Source: Mesorhizobium sp. LNHC252B00 (GTDB taxonomy: Bacteria > Pseudomonadota > Alphaproteobacteria > Rhizobiales > Rhizobiaceae). Taken from it: a stretch of 64,000 bases of DNA. Location: positions 1 to 64,000 of the forward strand of contig NZ_AYWO01000025.1 in assembly GCF_000502955.1 (NCBI RefSeq), read 5' to 3'. The position numbers and the translations under genes were made by a program. Shown piece after piece: positions 1 to 7,888 of the stretch (within the stretch, counting starts at the first letter, position 1; every line of letters starts with the position of its first letter). The notes under the pieces are model-generated. The model saw nothing but the letters and a program-made list of their open reading frames with translations, did not search any database and was not told the origin of the DNA.

Positions 1-250
1 GCTTTCGGGCCATGAACTGGCGTCGGCCAACGCCGCCGATCGCGCCGGCCGAACGCACACTGCCGCCGACGCCCAGCGTTCCCAGACCCATATTCTTGCG
101 GCCGAGGCCGAGCACGCGGTGCGCCATGCGCAGCACCGCCATCAGGCGGCGGCGCGTCGAGCGAGAGCCATGACCGGCGCCCGCGATCCAGTGCCCGGCG
201 AAATTCACCGCCCGCGCAAACGAGCCATTGGAAATGTGATTGTCGGTCAT
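1..250 (-). CDS. hypothetical protein, N-terminal part (runs off the window edge)
   Basis: The reading frame opens at an ATG (248-250, minus strand) behind a GGAGAGGGACC ribosome-binding site and stays open to the window edge, giving about 83 residues. The visible protein starts MTDNHISNGSF. It is rich in Gly, Arg and Ala, with a basic middle part (RSTRRRL, then HRVLGLGRKN) and a Gly-rich stretch (LGVGGSVRSAG). I see no recognisable domain or signal peptide. The strong ribosome-binding site and the open frame support a real gene, but the product is unknown. Confidence 0.55.
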   Translation of the reverse strand, partial: MTDNHISNGSFARAVNFAGHWIAGAGHGSRSTRRRLMAVLRMAHRVLGLGRKNMGLGTLGVGGSVRSAGAIGGVGRRQFMARK

Positions 251-466
251 GGTCCCTCTCCGCCCGCCTGTCGGCGTGAAAATGTCTGACAATACGAACT
301 GATGCTAAGAAGCCATGATTCTGGCTTGCGGTATTTCACGAAATTGCTGTCTCGTGACAAAACATCGGCGCAGGACCGTAGAGGTTAACGGCTCGTTACT
401 TTAGTAATCGCTTTAATAAGAGATCATCCGCCAGCGTCAAAGTACTTGCGCAATCTACCGGTCCGC

Positions 467-883
467 CTAAGCTTCCCGCCTAAGCTTTCCGGACCGCGCT
501 TGCAATGGCGTGACACCGCGATACTTCTTCATCATCGTGGTAAAATGGCTCTGGCTTGAAAATCCGCAGAGATGAGCGATCTCCGCGATGGTCATGCGCC
601 TGTCGAGAAGCAGTCTTTCCGCGAAGTCCAGCCGCAGATCGAGAACATACTGGTGCGGCGGCGCCCCGAACGTCTTCGAGAAAGCCCGCATGAAGTGATA
701 GGGCGAAAGCCCGCAAACCGCGGCCATTTCGGAAAGTGCCAGCTTGCGCGAAAAGTTCTCGTTCAGGAATTCCTGCACGCGGCGCGCACCGCGCACCGAA
801 AGCCCGCCTTTCACGTTCAGCGTCGGCTGTCGCGTCGCATCGGTCCCGGAAGTCGGTTCCCGGGGATCATCATGGCGCCGCAT
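467..883 (-). CDS. AraC/XylS-family transcriptional regulator, DNA-binding domain only
   Basis: The 138-residue protein consists almost entirely of the double helix-turn-helix of the AraC family. The first helix pair lies around LALSEMAAVCGLSPYHFMRAFS and the second around MTIAEIAHLCGFSSQSHFTTMMKK, followed by the typical GVTPLQAR tail. The ATG at 883 is chosen because an AGGAGG site sits 7 nt upstream. The frame is open further upstream to 991, but that stretch is Arg-rich and has no ribosome-binding site. No ligand-binding domain is present, so the signal sensed cannot be read from the sequence. It is transcribed alone, towards the hypothetical gene at the left edge. Confidence 0.85.
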   Translation of the reverse strand: MRRHDDPREPTSGTDATRQPTLNVKGGLSVRGARRVQEFLNENFSRKLALSEMAAVCGLSPYHFMRAFSKTFGAPPHQYVLDLRLDFAERLLLDRRMTIAEIAHLCGFSSQSHFTTMMKKYRGVTPLQARSGKLRREA

Positions 884-1510
884 GGCTCGGCCTCCTGATC
901 TTTCCCGAATGGAACTCAACCTGATGCGGCATACGTCGTTCCCTCGAAAACAATTCGTGATTGATCGAACTGGACCTGTGCCGGCTCTCACGCATCATAT
1001 GCCGGAGGGACAAGCGTTGAACGGTCAATCGGTCCCGGCGCCGGCAATCCCGGTCGGCTCGGCAGCGGCGGACGGTATCGAGAGCCCACGGGCCGGCCTT
1101 GCCGAACACGGACAGTTATGCGAGCCGGCAAAATCCCTGAGGAATGCTGGTCGCCAGAAGCTTCCGCGATCCAGTCGCGCGGAGACATCGCGCTCCCGCG
1201 CTGGGCTGCCCTTCTCGGGCTTGCACTTTCCGCAATAACGCCGAACACAGGTCGGGATACTCGTCCCCGACCGCCGCCCCGGAAAGCGCCGCCTTCCCAG
1301 GTCTCCGCATGTTTCATGGGCCTCGCCTCAGCCGCCTCGCCGTTCGAAATCCCCTTTAGCCCACCAACCCGGGAATCAAACTAACGCACATGCTAAGGCT
1401 ATGGAAGAACTTCCATGCGCAAAGAAAGCGTTTTGTCCGGGAAAAACGAAAGGACTGGCGCCGATGGACTGGGCAGTCGAAGATCTTGCGGGCCGGCTGA
1501 ATATCGCCAG
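884..1510. other. long intergenic stretch, no convincing gene
   Basis: Several short open frames exist on both strands here (for example plus 1118-1384 and minus 1116-1310). Their translations are low-complexity Pro/Arg/Ser mixtures typical of shadow frames in GC-rich DNA, and none has a good ribosome-binding site or a family motif. The part next to 883 must hold the promoter of the AraC-type gene. I see no RNA gene or clear repeat. Confidence 0.5.
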
Positions 1511-1714
1511 CTATTGCGTATCCTCGCGACGCTCCTCGTATAGATTCCATGCAAGTTCGACAAGGCCGAGAAGAACATCCTCCTCGTTCCAACCGACCGC
1601 GACCGCCGCCTGAACGATTTCGCGCACGAGCGGCAACAACTGGCGCCGGCATTCGGCCGATAATTCGACGTCGTCGTCACCCATAGGCGGTCCGCCGAAG
1701 TTGAACTCCACCAT
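1511..1714 (-). CDS. small acidic hypothetical protein
   Basis: This encodes 67 residues and is acidic and mostly helical in appearance (AECRRQLLPLVREIVQAAV, then WNEEDVLLGLVELAWNLYEE). The composition is protein-like rather than shadow-like, with amphipathic Leu/Val spacing. A G-rich GAGGGGGG site lies about 8 nt before the ATG at 1714. An internal ATG at 1684 (MGDDDVEL) is an alternative start. I recognise no family. The W-N-x-E-D-V-L-x-G pattern resembles small conserved rhizobial hypotheticals, but that is an impression and not a match. Confidence 0.6.
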   Translation of the reverse strand: MVEFNFGGPPMGDDDVELSAECRRQLLPLVREIVQAAVAVGWNEEDVLLGLVELAWNLYEERREDTQ

Positions 1715-2028
1715 TCGCGGCCCCCCTCGCCCTCGACCGAAACGTTACATCATTGTTTTTTATTCCCGCTTGCATACAACAAGTCCGCCGCCAAGCATAG
1801 GAAGCCTTCGACAACCGGTGGCTGCAGAGAATGACGTTGCGTCAGCTCGTCTCTATGCTTCGCCGCTCTGCCCAAGGTTACAATTCTTCGGCCAGGCCGC
1901 CTGTCGCCGGCACTGAGTATCTCTTCGCAACATCGAACGCTTGCCATCGCACGATGCCTGGCAAGATCAGTTCCAGCACATGATCGGCCGCATTGCCTTC
2001 TGCAATCGCGCGCTGGATAGTCTCGGCC
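1715..2028. other. intergenic stretch upstream of cls
   Basis: This lies between the divergently read small acidic gene and the cardiolipin synthase gene. It includes a short A/T-rich run near 1750-1795 (ATCATTGTTTTTTATTCCC) that could hold promoter elements for either side. No gene, RNA or clear dyad was found. Confidence 0.4.
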
Positions 2029-3492
2029 ATGTTGGAGACCCTGGCGACTCATTGGCCCCAAATTCTCGCGGTCATCTCCGTGGTGATGGCGACCGTCGGC
2101 ATCGTTCACGCCGTCATGACCAAGGAGGATGTCCGCGCCGCCACCGGCTGGGTCGGCGTGATGGTGCTGTCGCCGATCCTCGGCGTGCTGATCTATGCCG
2201 TCGCCGGCATCAACCGCATCCGTCGTGCCACGATCACCGCACAGCGTCCGCTTGCCGGCAACGCGGTGTCCGCCAAGCTCGAGCGCGACGTCGCCGCCGA
2301 AGAGGCCCTTGTCGTCGAGCGATACGGGCAGCGGTTCACCGGCTTGAGAACACTGGGCGACAGGGTGGCGCGGCGCGCACTGACGCCTGGAAATGCAATA
2401 GAGCTGCTCGAGACCGGCGACCAGGCCTATGCGGCCATGTGTGCGGCGATCGACGGCGCCGAACGCAGCATCCTGCTCGAAACCTACATTTTCGACAATG
2501 ACGCCGTCGGCCGACTCTTCGTCGAAGCGCTGGCCGGCGCCGTCCGGCGCGGCGTCGCCGTGCGCGTGCTGATCGATGCCGTCGGCGCCCGCTACTCCGT
2601 GCCGAGCATCCTTGGTCATTTGCGCGAGGCCAACATCACCACCGATCTCTTCAACGGCAACATCGTCATGGGTCTGCGCCTGCCCTATGCCAATCTCAGG
2701 ACCCACCGGAAGATCCTCGTGGTCGACGGCATGGTCGCCTTCACCGGCGGCATGAACATCCGCAAGGGCTTCTCAGCCGAATTCGCCGGCTCCAACAGCG
2801 CCAGGGACACACATTTCCGGGTGACCGGTCCAGTCGTCGCCGACCTCTTTTCGGTCGCAGCCGAGGACTGGCGCTTCGCCACCAACGAAGCGCTGAAGAG
2901 TGATGCGTGGCGAATTGCCCCGCTGTCGCCGGCACCCGGCGTGCCAATGCTGGTCCGGGCCGTCGCTTCCGGCCCGGACGCCAGCAACGAAACCAACCAC
3001 AAGCTGCTGATCGGCGCATTCTCCGTCGCCCGCAAATCGATCCGCCTGATGTCGCCCTATTTTCTGCCGGATCGCGAACTAATCAGTGCGCTGATAACGG
3101 CGGGCAGGCGAGGTGTCGAAATCGACATCGTCGTACCGGCGGTGAACAACCTTTTCCTGGTCGACCGTGCGATGACGGCGCAATTCGACCAGGTGCTGAA
3201 ACATTATTGCCGCGTGTGGCGCACGGAAGGACCTTTCGACCATTCGAAACTGGTTTCGATCGACGGCGTGTGGGCTTATGTCGGCTCTTCCAATCTTGAC
3301 GCCCGGTCGCTGCGGCTGAATTTCGAGATCGACCTCGAAATCCTCGACGCCGGCTTTGCCAACGAGATCGAAGCGCGCATCCGGTCGGCGCTTGAGACGG
3401 CCGTACCGGTCACGCTGGAAGCGTTGAAGGCCAGGCCGTTCCTCATCAGACTGTTCGACCGGGCCCTCTGGCTCGGCTCGCCCTATCTCTAG
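2029..3492 (+). CDS. cls: cardiolipin synthase / phospholipase D family protein
   Basis: The 487-residue protein begins with two hydrophobic helices (roughly residues 8-30 and 40-60), as in bacterial cardiolipin synthases. It carries two HKD catalytic motifs, HRKILVVDG with His226/Lys228 and HSKLVSIDG with His405/Lys407, each followed by a GGMN- or GSSN-type segment (FTGGMNIRKG, YVGSSNLDARS). This layout condenses phosphatidylglycerol to cardiolipin at the inner membrane. The frame extends to a TTG at 1993, but the ATG at 2029 puts the membrane helix in the usual place. The next gene downstream encodes an EEP-fold phosphoesterase. A different transphosphatidylase substrate cannot be excluded. 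Confidence 0.88.
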   Translation: MLETLATHWPQILAVISVVMATVGIVHAVMTKEDVRAATGWVGVMVLSPILGVLIYAVAGINRIRRATITAQRPLAGNAVSAKLERDVAAEEALVVERYGQRFTGLRTLGDRVARRALTPGNAIELLETGDQAYAAMCAAIDGAERSILLETYIFDNDAVGRLFVEALAGAVRRGVAVRVLIDAVGARYSVPSILGHLREANITTDLFNGNIVMGLRLPYANLRTHRKILVVDGMVAFTGGMNIRKGFSAEFAGSNSARDTHFRVTGPVVADLFSVAAEDWRFATNEALKSDAWRIAPLSPAPGVPMLVRAVASGPDASNETNHKLLIGAFSVARKSIRLMSPYFLPDRELISALITAGRRGVEIDIVVPAVNNLFLVDRAMTAQFDQVLKHYCRVWRTEGPFDHSKLVSIDGVWAYVGSSNLDARSLRLNFEIDLEILDAGFANEIEARIRSALETAVPVTLEALKARPFLIRLFDRALWLGSPYL

Positions 3493-3521
3493 ATGGGTTT
3501 ATCCCTATCTCTAGATGGGTT
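3481..3521. repeat. 19-bp direct repeat across the cls stop codon
   Basis: The 19-mer CCCTATCTCTAGATGGGTT occurs at 3481-3499 and again at 3503-3521 (period 22). The first copy contains the TAG stop of cls. A degenerate third echo (CAGTCTCTGGATGAG) follows. It looks like a recent tandem duplication of the gene end. Confidence 0.85.
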
Positions 3522-3555
3522 CACCCAGTCTCTGGATGAGAGTGAACCCATCTTT
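3514..3555 (+). terminator. hairpin with short T-run after cls
   Basis: Perfect 11-bp arms GATGGGTTCAC (3514-3524) and GTGAACCCATC (3542-3552) enclose a 17-nt loop and are followed by TTT. The left arm is built from the second copy of the duplicated cls end. The T-run is short, so termination may be partial. Confidence 0.6.
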
Positions 3556-3661
3556 ACCAAAACGACGTGTTAGGCGGATAGTTTGATGCCGATCATGGAA
3601 TATGGACTGAAAGACTCTATCTGAAGTGCATGGTGAAAGCAGCGGCCATGGTAGGCACACG

Positions 3662-4516
3662 ATGCGCGTGACCGGACGCAGCCTCCCGGCAAGTATGCTG
3701 TTATCCATTCGTGACCGCCGGATGCGGAAGGCAAACGTTGCCGCACTCAAGACCACGGCCATCACCGGCACGCTGGTTGCCTCCTACAATGTCCACAAAT
3801 GCATCGGCGTCGACAGGAAGTTCGACCCGGAGCGGACCGTCCGCGTCATCCGCGAGATCGATCCGGATGTCATTGCGTTGCAGGAAGTCGACAACCGCTT
3901 CGGCGACCGTATCGGGCTTCTCGACCTGGCCCGGCTCGAGCGCGAAACCGGCCTTGTTCCGGTGCCGATTTCCGCGACCGGCAAGGGCCATGGCTGGCAT
4001 GGCAATGTCTTGCTGTTCAAGAAGGGCGTCGTTCGTGACGTGCACCAGATCAGACTTCCGGGACTGGAGCCGCGCGGCGCGTTGGTGGCGGAGATCGACC
4101 TCGATGGAAGCCAGACGCTGCGCATCATCGCCGCCCATCTCGGCCTGCTGCGCCGCTCGCGCTCCCAGCAGGCACGTGTCGTACTCGACCTGATGAACAG
4201 CCCGGACGAAAAGCCGACCTTGCTGCTCGGCGACCTCAACGAATGGCGCCTCGGCAACCGCTCCGCGCTCAATACGCTGCATGCGTCGTTCGGCCCGCAG
4301 CCGCCGGCGGTCCCCACCTTCCCCTCGAACCTGCCGCTGCTGGCGCTCGACCGCATCATGGCCAACAGGCATGGCATGATTGCCGCCGTCGACGCGCATG
4401 ACACGCCGCTTTCTCGGGTTGCATCGGACCATCTGCCGTTGACGGCCTTTGTCCAACTGGAGCGCATGGCTGATGCCGATAACGGTTTGATGTCCCAGGC
4501 GTCGCAAAGCGTGTAG
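3662..4516 (+). CDS. endonuclease/exonuclease/phosphatase (EEP) family protein
   Basis: This 284-residue protein has the EEP fold signatures in order: ASYNVHKC (metal-site Asn), LQEVDNRF (metal-binding Glu), HLGLLRRSR, GDLNEW (Asp/Asn) and the C-terminal ASDHLPL with the catalytic His. Members cleave phosphodiesters in nucleic acids, lipids or inositol phosphates. Its position 170 bp after a cardiolipin synthase suggests a phospholipid role, but this is context only. The frame is open from a GTG at 3626. ATG codons at 3662, 3695 and 3722 are all possible starts, and 3662 is a compromise. There is no clear signal peptide. Confidence 0.78.
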   Translation: MRVTGRSLPASMLLSIRDRRMRKANVAALKTTAITGTLVASYNVHKCIGVDRKFDPERTVRVIREIDPDVIALQEVDNRFGDRIGLLDLARLERETGLVPVPISATGKGHGWHGNVLLFKKGVVRDVHQIRLPGLEPRGALVAEIDLDGSQTLRIIAAHLGLLRRSRSQQARVVLDLMNSPDEKPTLLLGDLNEWRLGNRSALNTLHASFGPQPPAVPTFPSNLPLLALDRIMANRHGMIAAVDAHDTPLSRVASDHLPLTAFVQLERMADADNGLMSQASQSV

Positions 4517-4579
4517 ATGTCCTGTGGAACGCCCGGTTCGTCCACGAGTTGATAGGTCTTGAGTTCGCAGGAGGACCGA

Positions 4580-4927
4580 ATGAAGAAATTGATTTTAGCT
4601 TCCGTATTGGCATTCGCCGCAACGGCCGCGGTGGTGGCACCGACGCAAGCCGCAAGCGTGATTATCCAGTCCGACGACGACCAATATTCACCGGACGACC
4701 AATATTCACCGGATGATCAGTTCGACAATGGCGAAATCATCGTTCGCCGCCATCACGACCGGCGTATTTACGACAACCAGTATGATGACGACCAGAACGC
4801 GCAATATGGCGACTACAGCGACGGCGAATATCGCCGCCACTACCGGCATCACCGCTGCCACATCGAACTGATCAAGCACTGGCGCCACCACCACAGGGTG
4901 ATCGAGGAGGTCCGCGTCTGCAGCTGA
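4580..4927 (+). CDS. small exported His/Asp/Tyr-rich hypothetical protein
   Basis: This encodes 115 residues. A classical signal peptide (MKKLILASVLAFAATAAVVA, cleavage probably after TQAA) precedes an acidic Asp/Gln/Tyr segment. A perfect 18-bp tandem duplication (4676-4693 and 4694-4711) encodes DDQYSP twice. The C-terminal half is His/Arg-rich (RRHYRHHRCHIE, KHWRHHHR) and contains two Cys. The ATG at 4580 has a textbook GCAGGAGG site and is preferred over the upstream frame opening. The His clusters could bind metal, but no family is recognised. It is probably periplasmic. Confidence 0.75.
   Translation: MKKLILASVLAFAATAAVVAPTQAASVIIQSDDDQYSPDDQYSPDDQFDNGEIIVRRHHDRRIYDNQYDDDQNAQYGDYSDGEYRRHYRHHRCHIELIKHWRHHHRVIEEVRVCS
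4676..4711 (+). repeat. 18-bp perfect tandem duplication inside the exported protein gene
   Basis: The unit GACGACCAATATTCACCG occurs twice in direct succession, in frame, and adds one DDQYSP hexapeptide. A degenerate partial third unit (GATGATCAGTTC) follows. Confidence 0.9.
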
Positions 4928-5087
4928 TCTTTGGCCGTGCCAACCGGCTGGCGACAAAGCAGGCCAGCTTGGCGACCCTACCCGGACAGAGCCTGACCTC
5001 GCTATTTGATACCCTCTGGACACAGCTGCCGAAGGCTGAAAAATTTGGAGCGCAACCCGCTTTGGAGTCGAGCCGGAACACCAGGAG

Positions 5088-5951
5088 ATGGCGCTGAGAT
5101 TGGAAGACATTGCCGGCCATCCGGCGTTGCATCGTTGCGTTCAGGAGCAGTCGCTGGCGCTGATCCAGATTTATCAGGACAGTCCGCGGCTGGCTTCGAT
5201 TTTCGCCACGCAGCAGCGTTGGCTGATGGGCCATGTCGGCCTTGCCATGCATTTCAGGCGCGACCCGCACGACCGTCGCAAGGAACTGACGGTATCGCGT
5301 TTCATCGAGTTCGTGCACCAGCACGCGGTGGCCAGCCGCAACACAGCAGACGCTTTCATCAAGGAGATGCTGCACTACCACATTGCCGAATACGTGTCGG
5401 GTGGCGACGGCCGTACCCATCCCTTGCAGCCGACGGCGGCAACCGTGCAGACCTTTTCCGGCTGGGTCCTTGCCCATTTACGGACGCTGGATCGCCTCGA
5501 CGGCGCTGACCGCTTGGCCAGATTCCTGGAGCATCCCGAAATGGTTGCCAGGCTCCAGCCTCTGGTGGCGGACGGCCTGCTAGCCTCCGCGCCGGTGCGC
5601 GAACCCAACCAGACCTTTTCCCTGTTCATCTGGCTCAACAATGGCGGCATCGTCATGGACTGGCTGATGTCGGGCATCGACCCCGATCATGCCGGCCTGG
5701 AGCGGATTGCGACCAGCGTGGTTTCGATCGGCGATTTCGCCAAATGGCTCAAGCTGTCGCGTACCCACCTTGCCCGCAAACTGCGCGCCGCCGAGAACCT
5801 CGGCAGCATCGGCTGGCTCGGCCAGCGCGGCCATTCGGTGATGTGGGTGTCGAACACCTTCTACCAGGAATACATGACCGTCCAGGCCGCCAAGCTGGCC
5901 ATAGTCGATGCCGCTTTCGACGCGACTTTTGGCCAGCCGGCAGGCAGCTGA
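5088..5951 (+). CDS. hypothetical protein with a C-terminal helix-turn-helix-like segment
   Basis: This 287-residue cytoplasmic protein has no signal peptide or membrane segment. The N-terminal 200 residues are helical and unassigned. Residues about 210-255 (IGDFAKWLKLSRTHLARKL, then ENLGSIGWLGQRG) read like a helix-turn-helix followed by a beta wing, so a role in transcription control is plausible. AGGAG directly abuts the ATG at 5088, which is poor spacing, so initiation a few codons later (TTG at 5100) is possible. I recognise no family with confidence. It stands alone between the exported protein gene and a convergent dehydrogenase gene. Confidence 0.65.
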   Translation: MALRLEDIAGHPALHRCVQEQSLALIQIYQDSPRLASIFATQQRWLMGHVGLAMHFRRDPHDRRKELTVSRFIEFVHQHAVASRNTADAFIKEMLHYHIAEYVSGGDGRTHPLQPTAATVQTFSGWVLAHLRTLDRLDGADRLARFLEHPEMVARLQPLVADGLLASAPVREPNQTFSLFIWLNNGGIVMDWLMSGIDPDHAGLERIATSVVSIGDFAKWLKLSRTHLARKLRAAENLGSIGWLGQRGHSVMWVSNTFYQEYMTVQAAKLAIVDAAFDATFGQPAGS

Positions 5952-6042
5952 TCGGTTGGGCAACCCTGCGGGAGACGCCCATGGCAACGAACTCGGGTTA
6001 TCCTTCGCAGCCTTCGCCGGCGTTGGCTGACGAAGCATCAAA

Positions 6043-6067
6043 CGAAAAACCCGCCTGCACGGCGGGT
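6043..6067 (-). terminator. intrinsic terminator of the piperidine-6-carboxylate dehydrogenase gene
   Basis: Read on the minus strand, ACCCGCC (6067-6061), a 5-nt loop and GGCGGGT (6055-6049) form a 7-bp GC-rich stem followed by a run of Ts (complement of 6045-6049). It lies about 120 bp beyond the stop at 6190. Confidence 0.75.
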
Positions 6068-6189
6068 CACTGGCGCAAATCAGCACCATGGACGAATATG
6101 TACCATAGCTGAGGGCACGAGGTCAAGAAAAAATTCCTATCGTTAAAAGCTACCGGCACAAAAGCTGCCAATGCCCAACCCGGCCCTCG

Positions 6190-7704
6190 TCAGTCGATAT
6201 CGAACGAGACGCCCTGGGCGAGCGGCAGTGCCTTTGAGTAGTTCACCGTGTTGGTGGCGCGCCGCATATAGGCCTTCCACGCATCGGAGCCGCTCTCGCG
6301 GCCGCCGCCTGTTTCCTTTTCGCCGCCGAAGGCGCCACCGATCTCGGCGCCCGAGGTGCCGATGTTGACATTGGCGATGCCGCAGTCAGACCCATCGACA
6401 CCGAGGAAGCGCTCGGACTCCTGCAGGTCGCGGGTGAAGATCGACGACGACAGGCCGGCGCCCACCGCATTGTGCTCGTCGAGCACGGCGTCGAAATCTG
6501 AATATTTCATCACATAGAGGATCGGCGCGAAGGTCTCTTCCGTGACCGGGGCGACCTGCCTGGGCATTTCGACGAGCGCCGGATGCACGTAATAGGCATC
6601 CGGGTAACCGTTCTCGACCCGTGCGCCACCGGTCACCTTGCCACCCTGGGCGGCGGCTTCCTTCAGCGCCTTCTGCATGTTCTCGTAAGCTGCCTTGTCG
6701 ATCAGCGGCCCGACCAGCGAGGAGGTCTCCAGCGGATTGCCGACCGAGACGCTCTCGTAGGCCTTCTTGAGACGTGGAACCAGGGCATCGTAGACGCTGT
6801 CATGCACGAACAGGCGCCGCAGCGTGGTGCAGCGCTGGCCTGCCGTGCCCATCGCTCCAAAGGCAATCGCGCGCAACGCCATGTCGAGATCGGCTGTCGG
6901 GCAGACGATGCCGGCATTGTTGCCGCCAAGCTCCAGCACCGCGCGCGCAAAGCGCCTGGCCAGCCGCGGGCCGACGTCGCGGCCCATGCGGGTCGAGCCG
7001 GTGGCCGACACCAGCGGCACCTTGGGATGATCGACCAGGATCTCACCGACGGCACGATCGCCGATCAGCACCGGCGCCAGGCCCTCAGGTGCATCCGCGC
7101 CGAAGCGCTTGACCGCACGTTTGAAGATAGCTTCGCAGGCAAGCGCCGTCAGCGGCGTCTTCTCCGACGGCTTCCACACCACCGCATCGCCGCAGACCAG
7201 CGCCAGTGCCGCGTTCCACGACCACACCGCAACCGGGAAATTGAAGGCGGAGATGACACCGACGACGCCAAGCGGATGCCAGGTTTCCATCATGCGATGT
7301 CCCGGACGCTCGGTAGCGATGGTCAGGCCGTACAATTGCCGGGAGAGACCGACGGCGAAATCGCAGATGTCGATCATCTCCTGCACTTCGCCGAGGCCCT
7401 CGGACGGGATCTTGCCGACCTCGATCGAGACCAGCCGGCCAAGCTCGGCCTTGTGCGCGCGCAACTCCTCGCCGAGCAGCCGCACCAGTTCGCCACGCCT
7501 CGGGCCGGGCACCAGCCGCCACGCCTGGAAGGCCTTGTGCGCGGCATCGATGGTCTTGGCCGCATCGGCGGGCGAGATCGTCTTAAGCGCCGCGATCTGC
7601 TCGCCCGTCACCGGGCTGCGTACCATCAGGTCACCGCCGACAAGCGCATCCTTGGCCACACCCAGTTTCGCCAGAATCTCGGTCGTTTCCTTCGCTATCG
7701 TCAT
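6190..7704 (-). CDS. L-piperidine-6-carboxylate / 2-aminoadipate semialdehyde dehydrogenase (ALDH7 family)
   Basis: This 504-residue NAD(P)-dependent aldehyde dehydrogenase has the FNFPVAVWSWN segment (Asn155), general base Glu258 in LELGGNN, and nucleophile Cys292 in GTAGQRCTTLRR. The ELGGNN and GQRCTT variants are typical of the antiquitin/ALDH7 family, whose bacterial members oxidise 2-aminoadipate semialdehyde in lysine degradation (AmaB in Pseudomonas). The ATG at 7704 is followed by a full-length family protein. Glutaryl-CoA dehydrogenase, a later step of the same pathway, is 10 kb away on the same strand but not in the same operon. A different semialdehyde substrate is possible. Confidence 0.87.
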   Translation of the reverse strand: MTIAKETTEILAKLGVAKDALVGGDLMVRSPVTGEQIAALKTISPADAAKTIDAAHKAFQAWRLVPGPRRGELVRLLGEELRAHKAELGRLVSIEVGKIPSEGLGEVQEMIDICDFAVGLSRQLYGLTIATERPGHRMMETWHPLGVVGVISAFNFPVAVWSWNAALALVCGDAVVWKPSEKTPLTALACEAIFKRAVKRFGADAPEGLAPVLIGDRAVGEILVDHPKVPLVSATGSTRMGRDVGPRLARRFARAVLELGGNNAGIVCPTADLDMALRAIAFGAMGTAGQRCTTLRRLFVHDSVYDALVPRLKKAYESVSVGNPLETSSLVGPLIDKAAYENMQKALKEAAAQGGKVTGGARVENGYPDAYYVHPALVEMPRQVAPVTEETFAPILYVMKYSDFDAVLDEHNAVGAGLSSSIFTRDLQESERFLGVDGSDCGIANVNIGTSGAEIGGAFGGEKETGGGRESGSDAWKAYMRRATNTVNYSKALPLAQGVSFDID

Positions 7705-7888
7705 TTTGTCCCTTTCGGATCCATCGCCATCAGATGGCGTTGAACCAATGCTCGCGCAATGTCGCCCGCGTGCCGGTCAGCACTTCGGGCACAGTCATGG
7801 CGTGGCATTACTCGTTTCGGGGAAGAATCGCCACCCCGGCATGGTCCAAGCCCAGGCGACACGATTGAGCCAGACATGCGGACGGCGC

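Noticed and set aside
1750-2706. 318-codon open frame on the minus strand
   Set aside because: It is antisense to cls and reads as Asp/Gly/His-rich shadow sequence.
3481-3545. Short repeats after cls as a CRISPR array
   Set aside because: There are only two exact copies with a 3-nt gap and no unique spacers, so a simple tandem duplication explains them.
5982-6112. Possible 43-codon peptide on the plus strand
   Set aside because: It has a GGGAGA-like site, but the frame runs through the terminator of the convergent gene and has no recognisable features.
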